Of a stretch of 19,867 bases of DNA, positions 15,466 through 19,867 are shown piece after piece. The DNA lies in contig DDOS01000089.1 in assembly GCA_002341805.1 (NCBI GenBank), forward strand, positions 7,084 to 26,950. The letters run 5' to 3'. The notes under the pieces were generated by a model. It was given only the letters and a program-made list of their open reading frames with translations. It was not told the origin of the DNA and ran no database searches. The stretch is from Aquificaceae bacterium UBA2488. GTDB taxonomy: Bacteria; Aquificota; Aquificia; Aquificales; Aquificaceae. The translations under genes were made by a program, and so were the position numbers. Numbering within the stretch: the stretch's first letter is position 1; the number at the start of each line of letters is the position of its first letter.

Positions 15466-16155
15466 TTATTTAAACCATCCAAATCTGTGAAATATCTTAT
15501 AACCTTCTTTTGATTTTAAAAAGCTATAAAACTCTTTAGCACAAGCATTTTCTTCACCCTTTTTAGTAAGAGATATATCCATATCTCTATAAATGGTATA
15601 TTTGCCTGTATTTACCATGCGTCCTATGTTAGGATGAGCGATATCCCATATGTTGTATATCAGAAATGCATCTACATCTTTGTGGGTTAGCCAATAGTTT
15701 AATGCTTGTTTGCTATTTTTGGCTACAAATGCTATATTTTTCTCAAAAGCCCTGATACCTTTTAAATCTCCAAATTTACCGAGCATATCCTCCCATAATC
15801 CTATCTGACCAGCTCCATTTACTATTAGTATTTTAACCCCTGGTCTTAGCAAATCTTTAAAATATCTAATATGTTTTGGATTGTTTGGTCTTACTATTAT
15901 AGTGCTTGGTCTTTGATAGAGTGGATATGCCGTCTTGATATCAATATTTGGAAGTTTTGACTCAAAGTCCTCCATCATATTTTCAGATCCACTGTATATA
16001 ATATCGCCATTTTTCTTGGCATCTTTTAGCCACCTGTTTGTAGGTCCTGCTAGTATTATCACATTACAAGTTTTATGGCTTTTATTGAAAATATAAGAAG
16101 CATAATTCATTGCAGGATAAGGTCCACCTGGTCCATATGCAAAAACGTTCATCAT
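15466..16155 (-). CDS. AcfC-like substrate-binding protein without a visible signal peptide
   Basis: The protein has 229 residues with a periplasmic-binding-protein fold close to AcfC (COG4588) and distantly to sulfate/molybdate-binding proteins. Recognisable are the opening YGPGGPYPAMN, AGPTNRWLKDAKKNGDIIYS, SGSENMMEDF, the hinge region RPSTIIVRPNNPKHI, NGAGQIGLWEDM, and the closing GYKIFHRFGWFK. Relatives carry an N-terminal signal peptide, but this frame begins directly with the first beta strand; upstream codons in the same frame are polar and contain no start. It therefore looks cytoplasmic unless exported with a partner. Its place between soxY and soxZ suggests binding of a sulfur oxyanion such as sulfate or thiosulfate; that is inference. 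No ABC-transporter genes are adjacent. Confidence 0.8.
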   Translation of the reverse strand: MMNVFAYGPGGPYPAMNYASYIFNKSHKTCNVIILAGPTNRWLKDAKKNGDIIYSGSENMMEDFESKLPNIDIKTAYPLYQRPSTIIVRPNNPKHIRYFKDLLRPGVKILIVNGAGQIGLWEDMLGKFGDLKGIRAFEKNIAFVAKNSKQALNYWLTHKDVDAFLIYNIWDIAHPNIGRMVNTGKYTIYRDMDISLTKKGEENACAKEFYSFLKSKEGYKIFHRFGWFK

Positions 16156-16156
16156 A

Positions 16157-16471
16157 TTAAGATTCTGCCTCTTTAAATAGCTTACACCAACCCATCGGGC
16201 TTATATTACCAGCTACTACTTTACATTTGCCGTGCATCATGTTCATCATTCCCATCATATGCATGTTGGAATATCTACGTAATCTCATATTTGACATATC
16301 CATATTATTGGGTGGTATAAAAAATATACACATACGACACATATGTCCATCTTTTGGATGGTCTTGATAACCAACGACGGATTTTGGCTCTAAATTAGAT
16401 GCTATGCTTTTGGTACTATACAAACCTGCAAACAAAACCGGCAAAGCTTTTAAAAAATCTCTTCTCTTCAT
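16157..16471 (-). CDS. HiPIP-like Tat-exported iron-sulfur protein with Met-rich insertion
   Basis: High-potential iron-sulfur proteins are small periplasmic electron carriers with one 4Fe-4S cluster. The 104-residue protein has a twin-arginine signal (KRRDFLKALPVLFAG) and four cysteines in HiPIP order: Cys45-x2-Cys48, Cys83 and Cys96, with MCRMCIFF and GNISPMGWCKLF matching the family. The spacing between the second and third cysteine is 34 residues, about 20 more than in classical HiPIPs. The insert (57-80) has ten methionines and two histidines, ending M-H-M-M-G-M-M-N-M-M-H. I chose the ATG at 16471, which overlaps the soxY stop as ATGA; a GTG at 16477 would add two residues. It could carry electrons from sulfur oxidation; the Met-rich loop could bind copper. 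Both are inference. Confidence 0.8.
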   Translation of the reverse strand: MKRRDFLKALPVLFAGLYSTKSIASNLEPKSVVGYQDHPKDGHMCRMCIFFIPPNNMDMSNMRLRRYSNMHMMGMMNMMHGKCKVVAGNISPMGWCKLFKEAES

Positions 16472-16944
16472 CCGCACCCACCCACTGTTACTTTGGTAAA
16501 TTTAAAATCACCAACGAGTGTACCATCTTTTAAAAGAGCTATGCCTCTTACATAAGAGCTTTGAGCCATACGGATTGGCACTTGGAAAAACACTTTTCCA
16601 GAAAGCTCTGTGAGTTCTAAATAAGATATATGTGGATCTGGGTTTTCATCCACAAATATATGGAGAGATTTTACATTTTCTACTGGGTAATCCACCTCTA
16701 AGGATACTGGCACATGAAGCCCATTCTCTGCAATGGTAGGAGCACTCAAAAGTACTTTTGAATCCACTTTTACATCTTTTAGGCTTTTACCAAAAACCTT
16801 TTGAAGAGATTTCTTTATCTTCTCAAGACCCTTTTTGTCTTCTGTAGCTGAGTTAGTAGCTTCAAAGGATATGTTTGGTAGCCCTACTACGCTGATGCCT
16901 GATAAAATCGCTACACCTTTTAAAAAGTCTCTTCTGTCTAACAC
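16468..16944 (-). CDS. soxY: SoxY, sulfur-carrying subunit
   Basis: SoxY carries the sulfur substrate covalently on a cysteine at the tip of a flexible C-terminal arm while Sox enzymes act on it in the periplasm. The 158-residue protein has a twin-arginine signal (RRDFLKGVAILSG), the core with GLHVPVSLEVDYP and IRMAQSSYVRGIALL, and ends in the diagnostic GGCG with Cys157 as the carrier residue. The start is a GTG at 16944 with GGAGGT six bases upstream. That site and the start lie within the last codons of the thioredoxin-like gene, giving a seven-base overlap. The order around it (thioredoxin-like, soxY, HiPIP-like) differs from the usual adjacent soxYZ pair. Confidence 0.96.
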   Translation of the reverse strand: MLDRRDFLKGVAILSGISVVGLPNISFEATNSATEDKKGLEKIKKSLQKVFGKSLKDVKVDSKVLLSAPTIAENGLHVPVSLEVDYPVENVKSLHIFVDENPDPHISYLELTELSGKVFFQVPIRMAQSSYVRGIALLKDGTLVGDFKFTKVTVGGCG

Positions 16945-17345
16945 TGTAGACCTCCTTTTATAGATAGTTTACACGCATATTCTAAATTTTTTGTGAAAAC
17001 GTTGGCTGATTGATCACCAAAGATTCTAAAAATGGGCTTTTTGGTATATGGATTTATTATGAGAGTGGTAGGGGTGCCAAAAACTCCATATTGTCGCTTA
17101 AATATATATCCATCTTTACCATCTAAATCTACGGAAGAAACTATAAATCTATTCATGATGTTTTCTACATTTTTATTTGATAGAGTGAACATCTCCATTT
17201 GCTTACATGCATCACAGTTCCTTTGATATATATAAACAAGTAGTGGTTTGTGCCTAGATTTAGCTATATTTATTCCTGTGCTAAAACCAAACCACTCTCC
17301 AAAGGCTAAGCTTGTTAATCCTAAAAGCCAAAAAATATATCTCAT
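16938..17345 (-). CDS. Exported thioredoxin-like protein (SoxW-type)
   Basis: The protein has 135 residues, with a signal peptide (hydrophobic 3-16, cleavage likely after AFG) and a thioredoxin fold. The active site is Cys44-x2-Cys47 in YQRNCDACKQM and the cis-proline loop is GTPTTLIIN. Periplasmic thioredoxins in sox operons (SoxW, SoxS) keep the SoxY cysteine reduced or regenerate it, and the neighbouring soxY supports such a role. Two further cysteines lie at the C-terminus (about 128 and 135, the latter the last residue), spaced to allow a second disulfide. The start ATG overlaps the DsrE-like stop as ATGA. I leave the symbol blank because soxW and soxS naming varies. Confidence 0.85.
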   Translation of the reverse strand: MRYIFWLLGLTSLAFGEWFGFSTGINIAKSRHKPLLVYIYQRNCDACKQMEMFTLSNKNVENIMNRFIVSSVDLDGKDGYIFKRQYGVFGTPTTLIINPYTKKPIFRIFGDQSANVFTKNLEYACKLSIKGGLQC

Positions 17346-17803
17346 GGTCTTATATAAGCATATCCTTTTTCTTCAAGTGTGGCTATATCTAATATACCAG
17401 CAGGCACTACCCTTGCAAAGCTCACTACATCCTTTGGGCTAACATGGAAAGCATTTAAGGATTTATGACATACATGATAATGCACAATACCTTCATCCTT
17501 GTAAGATTGTAGCATCATCTGGTAGTCCATTAGATTGTTTTCAAGGTTTTTATCTTTGGCGAATGGAGTATTAGATAAATCATTTAGCATATACTTTATA
17601 CCAGGTCCATAGAATACCAAAACAATCTGAAGCTTTTTAGGATCATGATTTACGCTTTTGGTAAGATTGTGTAAATTGTTCATAATAAATTGAAAGTTTG
17701 CATCATTACCACTATGCACATCAAACACAATCTTAATAGGATTAGCTAAAACAGATAGCTGAAGGGCTAATAAGGTTAAAAAGCCTAGAATAACTTTCTT
17801 CAT
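17342..17803 (-). CDS. Exported DsrE-family protein
   Basis: The protein has 153 residues, with a signal peptide ending near Leu19-Ala20 and a mature part starting NPIKIVFDV. It follows the DsrE/DsrF-like (YchN) alpha/beta fold: IVFDVHSGND at the first strand, LQIVLVFYGPGIKYML, and HYHVCHKSLNAF with Cys112 at the usual active cysteine position, then a C-terminal strand and helix. Cytoplasmic DsrE-type proteins pass sulfur between cysteines; this exported form in a sox operon probably handles sulfur or polysulfide in the periplasm, which is inference. AGGAGG precedes the ATG, eight bases after the porin stop. Confidence 0.85.
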   Translation of the reverse strand: MKKVILGFLTLLALQLSVLANPIKIVFDVHSGNDANFQFIMNNLHNLTKSVNHDPKKLQIVLVFYGPGIKYMLNDLSNTPFAKDKNLENNLMDYQMMLQSYKDEGIVHYHVCHKSLNAFHVSPKDVVSFARVVPAGILDIATLEEKGYAYIRP

Positions 17804-17811
17804 AAAACCTC

Positions 17812-19293
17812 CTAAAATATTACTTGAAGTTGTAACGTATAATCTACAAAATTCTTACCACAAGTATTAGGATATAGATTAGGATTTCCTCCTTCACACT
17901 CTGCATTTTTTACTACAGAATTAGGATTGACAAAATCAGCACCTAGTGATATTTTTGCATTTTGACTAGCTATGTAATAATTTAAAAACACAGATATGTT
18001 TTGTATCTTACCATCTTGATAAGACCCATTAGGAGCTCCAACAGAATTGTTAGGATTGTTTGTTACAATCCCATTTGTACCTACAGCGTATAAGTTTTTA
18101 TTTGTATAAGATTCATATCTTAGTGCTAGAGCGGGTTTGCCTATACCTACATATTTATCATACATAAGCTGTGTTTGTAGATAATATCCCGAAGCAGAAG
18201 GCTTATTGCCATACTTATCTCCAAAGCCTAAGTCTTTGTTGTCTACATAGCCTACTTGAAATTGTGGTACAAAGTTTTTATATTTGGTCTCATAAAATAA
18301 ATCTATGTCATAAGCTTTTGATGTCACTGAAGAAGCAGGAATTATACTACCTGTTGGTGTTTGACAATTTGAACCTGGTTGCCCAGAGCATTCTCTTTTT
18401 TGAGTTTCGTATCCAATACCTATTTGCAATGTTTTTAAACGACCTAAGTATGTATCCCTCATCATATAGGTAGGGTCCGATTGAAAACCTAAAAATGTAG
18501 GTATAAATACCAACCTAAAAGCGTATTTTAGGTTAGGTTGATCAGTTTGATAATTGTTTCCTGGACTTGCTTGTGACATTGTATAATCATATTTTCCATT
18601 TCCTACAAAAGCATAATACTTAAACATTCCTTTAAATACATCACCCCAGACAGAAACACCTATATCTCTAAAAGCTGATGTTACACCAGCGCCATATTTT
18701 TGATTTGGTATAGAACCAAAACCAAGCGGGAAAAATGGGTTTATAAATGGGAATGGCTTATTGGTAGTGCTTTGAGAGTTTTTTTGCATAAATTCATCTA
18801 TTGGTCCTATGCCATATCCATAATAAGATGGAATTACTAATGTGTACAATCCTGATAAAGAGATCCTTGAAAATGGGTCTCTAAATTCTCCCACTGTAAG
18901 ATTAAAACTTCTTGATGGACTTAATCCTATATAAGCATCTTGTATAACAGATGTTTGAACTGTGCCTTGATGATCTCTTGCAGTACCATCAAAACCAAGC
19001 TGATTGTTATCCGCAAAATCCATAAATGCTCCGAATTGAATTATACTATTTATTTGACCCTCTATTGCAATACGGGCATCTCTAACAGCAAAGTTAACTG
19101 CCGAATGATCATTGTTAGTGACAGCTCCATTGCTTTGTACCCATTCTTGAGTTAGAAAGTTAATATTCATCAAAGAGTTTTTGGAGGGTCTTACAACTAT
19201 CCCAGCTGATGGTGGTAGCGGAAACACCCACGCTCCTGATCCAAAGCAAATTCCAGCAAAACCTAGCATAAAAACAACAGATTTTAGCTTCAT
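17812..19293 (-). CDS. Outer-membrane porin, first gene of the sulfur-oxidation operon
   Basis: The protein has 493 residues, with a signal peptide (hydrophobic 7-18) and then alternating, aromatic-rich beta strands typical of a large beta barrel. It ends in the sequence LQLQVIF, with the C-terminal phenylalanine used for barrel assembly. The N-terminal part (AVRDARIAIEGQI, DAYIGLSPSRSFNLTVGEFRDPF) resembles OprO/OprP-type porins, which often pass anions such as phosphate. There are a few cysteines in two loop-like regions (RECSGQPGSNC; AECEGGNPNLYPNTC), probably surface disulfides. AGGAGG lies upstream of the ATG. Its place as the leading gene suggests it admits the sulfur substrate, for example thiosulfate or another oxyanion. 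The substrate itself cannot be read from the sequence. Confidence 0.85.
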   Translation of the reverse strand: MKLKSVVFMLGFAGICFGSGAWVFPLPPSAGIVVRPSKNSLMNINFLTQEWVQSNGAVTNNDHSAVNFAVRDARIAIEGQINSIIQFGAFMDFADNNQLGFDGTARDHQGTVQTSVIQDAYIGLSPSRSFNLTVGEFRDPFSRISLSGLYTLVIPSYYGYGIGPIDEFMQKNSQSTTNKPFPFINPFFPLGFGSIPNQKYGAGVTSAFRDIGVSVWGDVFKGMFKYYAFVGNGKYDYTMSQASPGNNYQTDQPNLKYAFRLVFIPTFLGFQSDPTYMMRDTYLGRLKTLQIGIGYETQKRECSGQPGSNCQTPTGSIIPASSVTSKAYDIDLFYETKYKNFVPQFQVGYVDNKDLGFGDKYGNKPSASGYYLQTQLMYDKYVGIGKPALALRYESYTNKNLYAVGTNGIVTNNPNNSVGAPNGSYQDGKIQNISVFLNYYIASQNAKISLGADFVNPNSVVKNAECEGGNPNLYPNTCGKNFVDYTLQLQVIF

Positions 19294-19486
19294 GCATTAT
19301 CCTCCTATAAATTACATATGCTGTGAATAATTATAGCGAAATTGATTACCTATTTATATACTAGTTTTTAATTATATTTATCATACATAATTATAAGGCT
19401 ATATTAATATATAAGCATATACTAAGATTACACATGTTTCTATGCTTTTCATAGCATAATCACAAAAAATAAGATAAAATATTAGA
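19294..19486. other. Divergent intergenic region between porin and aminotransferase genes
   Basis: This is a 193-bp very AT-rich spacer holding both divergent promoters. Besides the TATAAT for the sulfur operon, it contains a 12-bp palindrome TATATTAATATA, two AATTATA copies near 19370-19400, and the dyad TATGCT-N6-AGCATA (19441-19458), which lies 29-46 bases before the rightward ATG and could be an operator. In such AT-rich DNA some of these will be chance. Confidence 0.5.
19330..19335 (-). promoter_or_regulatory. -10 element of the sulfur-oxidation operon
   Basis: A perfect TATAAT on the minus strand lies 36 bases before the porin ATG and would give a leader of about 30 bases containing AGGAGG. 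No TTGACA-like -35 occurs at 16-18 bases upstream; that position reads A/T only. The promoter may therefore need an activator. Confidence 0.45.
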
Positions 19487-19867
19487 ATGATAAAGATAAT
19501 TGAACCAAGATTTGGCGAAGAAGAAGCAAATGTTCTAAAGGAAATAGTGCTTTCTGGTTATATAACAAGAGGTCCATGGACTAAGAGATTTTCTGAGGAG
19601 TTTGCTAAGTTTTTAAGCGTTAAGAAGGTGTATACCGTATGTTCTGGGACCACTGCTTTATATGTGATACTAAAAGCCCTAAACGTAGAAAATAGACATG
19701 TGGTAGTGCCTGCTCTTAGCTTTATGGCCACCATTGACACCGTTATATTAGCAGGGGGTATTCCTGTGGTGGTGGATGTGGATGAGTATTATACGATGGA
19801 TGTAAATCAGCTTGAAGATGCCATAAAAAAATACAATCCTGTCTGTATAATACCAGTACATCTTTAT
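19487..19867 (+). CDS. DegT/DnrJ/EryC1/StrS-type aminotransferase, 5' part (cut by window edge)
   Basis: These are the first 127 residues of a PLP-dependent sugar aminotransferase, which would convert a keto-sugar nucleotide to an amino sugar for surface polysaccharide. Family landmarks are FGEEEANVLKEIVLSGYITR at the start, then GPWTKRFSEEFAKFL, the PLP-phosphate loop CSGTTALYVILKAL (about 52-65), PALSFMATIDTVILAGGIPV and the strand PVCIIPVHLY. The PLP lysine would lie beyond the window. The ATG at 19487 has no ribosome binding site; a -10-like TAAAAT (19475-19480) ends six bases upstream, so the transcript may be leaderless. With the glycosyltransferase at the left edge, surface-glycan genes flank the window. 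Confidence 0.9.
   Translation, partial: MIKIIEPRFGEEEANVLKEIVLSGYITRGPWTKRFSEEFAKFLSVKKVYTVCSGTTALYVILKALNVENRHVVVPALSFMATIDTVILAGGIPVVVDVDEYYTMDVNQLEDAIKKYNPVCIIPVHLY

Noticed and set aside
19330..19360. Sigma54 promoter for the sulfur operon
   Set aside because: GG and GC elements occur but are spaced by 11 rather than 10 bases, and the flanking consensus bases are missing.
1..19867. tRNA, rRNA, CRISPR array, insertion sequence or phage genes
   Set aside because: I saw no tRNA-like T-arm, no rRNA segment, no regularly spaced repeats and no transposase or integrase motifs.

Overview
This is an AT-rich, gene-dense bacterial window with short intergenic gaps, many ATGA stop/start overlaps and clear GGAGG-type ribosome binding sites. 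A Sox sulfur-oxidation operon, a Kdp potassium pump and an OlsB-like lipid acyltransferase together point to a Gram-negative, chemolithotrophic sulfur oxidiser. Codon use and protein style look like Aquificota (Hydrogenobaculum-like). That placement is inference; no rRNA or other taxonomic marker is present.

Layout. (1) 2-655, plus strand: the 3' part of a GT4 glycosyltransferase, cut by the left edge. (2) 644-6941, minus strand: kdpA-kdpB-kdpC-kdpD, transcribed leftwards from a promoter near 6963-6991. KdpD ends after its GAF domain and has no histidine kinase module; kdpE is absent. (3) 7011-7811, minus strand: an OlsB-type N-acyltransferase gene. (4) 7812-8251: a 440-bp stretch without a convincing gene, holding an 18-bp tandem repeat and a 16-bp palindrome. 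(5) 8252-12442, minus strand: a tightly coupled six-gene operon encoding two small HMA-like proteins, two small single-helix membrane proteins, a P1B-like ATPase and a CDF-like transporter. (6) 12570-19293, minus strand: a nine-gene sulfur-oxidation operon in the order porin, DsrE-like, thioredoxin-like, soxY, HiPIP-like, AcfC-like binding protein, soxZ, soxB, double DUF302. (7) 19487-19867, plus strand: the start of a DegT/DnrJ/EryC1-type aminotransferase gene, cut by the right edge.

How the genes work together. Kdp would take up potassium at high affinity. Its KdpD can sense but cannot phosphorylate by itself. In the Sox operon, SoxYZ carries the sulfur substrate on the SoxY C-terminal cysteine and SoxB hydrolyses the terminal sulfate. 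The other periplasmic redox and sulfur-handling proteins and the porin probably serve the same pathway. soxXA and soxCD are not in the window.

The most unusual region is the 8252-12442 operon. It has the layout of a heavy-metal efflux operon, but the expected metal ligands are missing throughout: the HMA-like domains have no CxxC, the ATPase has D-Y-N-T-N where CPC is expected, and the CDF protein has YxxxD and RxxxD in place of the two HxxxD motifs. Its promoter shares a 20-bp block (19/20 identical, same distance to the -10) with the OlsB-like gene. The block contains TTAAYA-N5-TTAACA, an 11-bp-period direct repeat of the kind bound by PhoB/PhoP-type regulators. I therefore suggest that the two units form a regulon, possibly a phosphate-starvation one.
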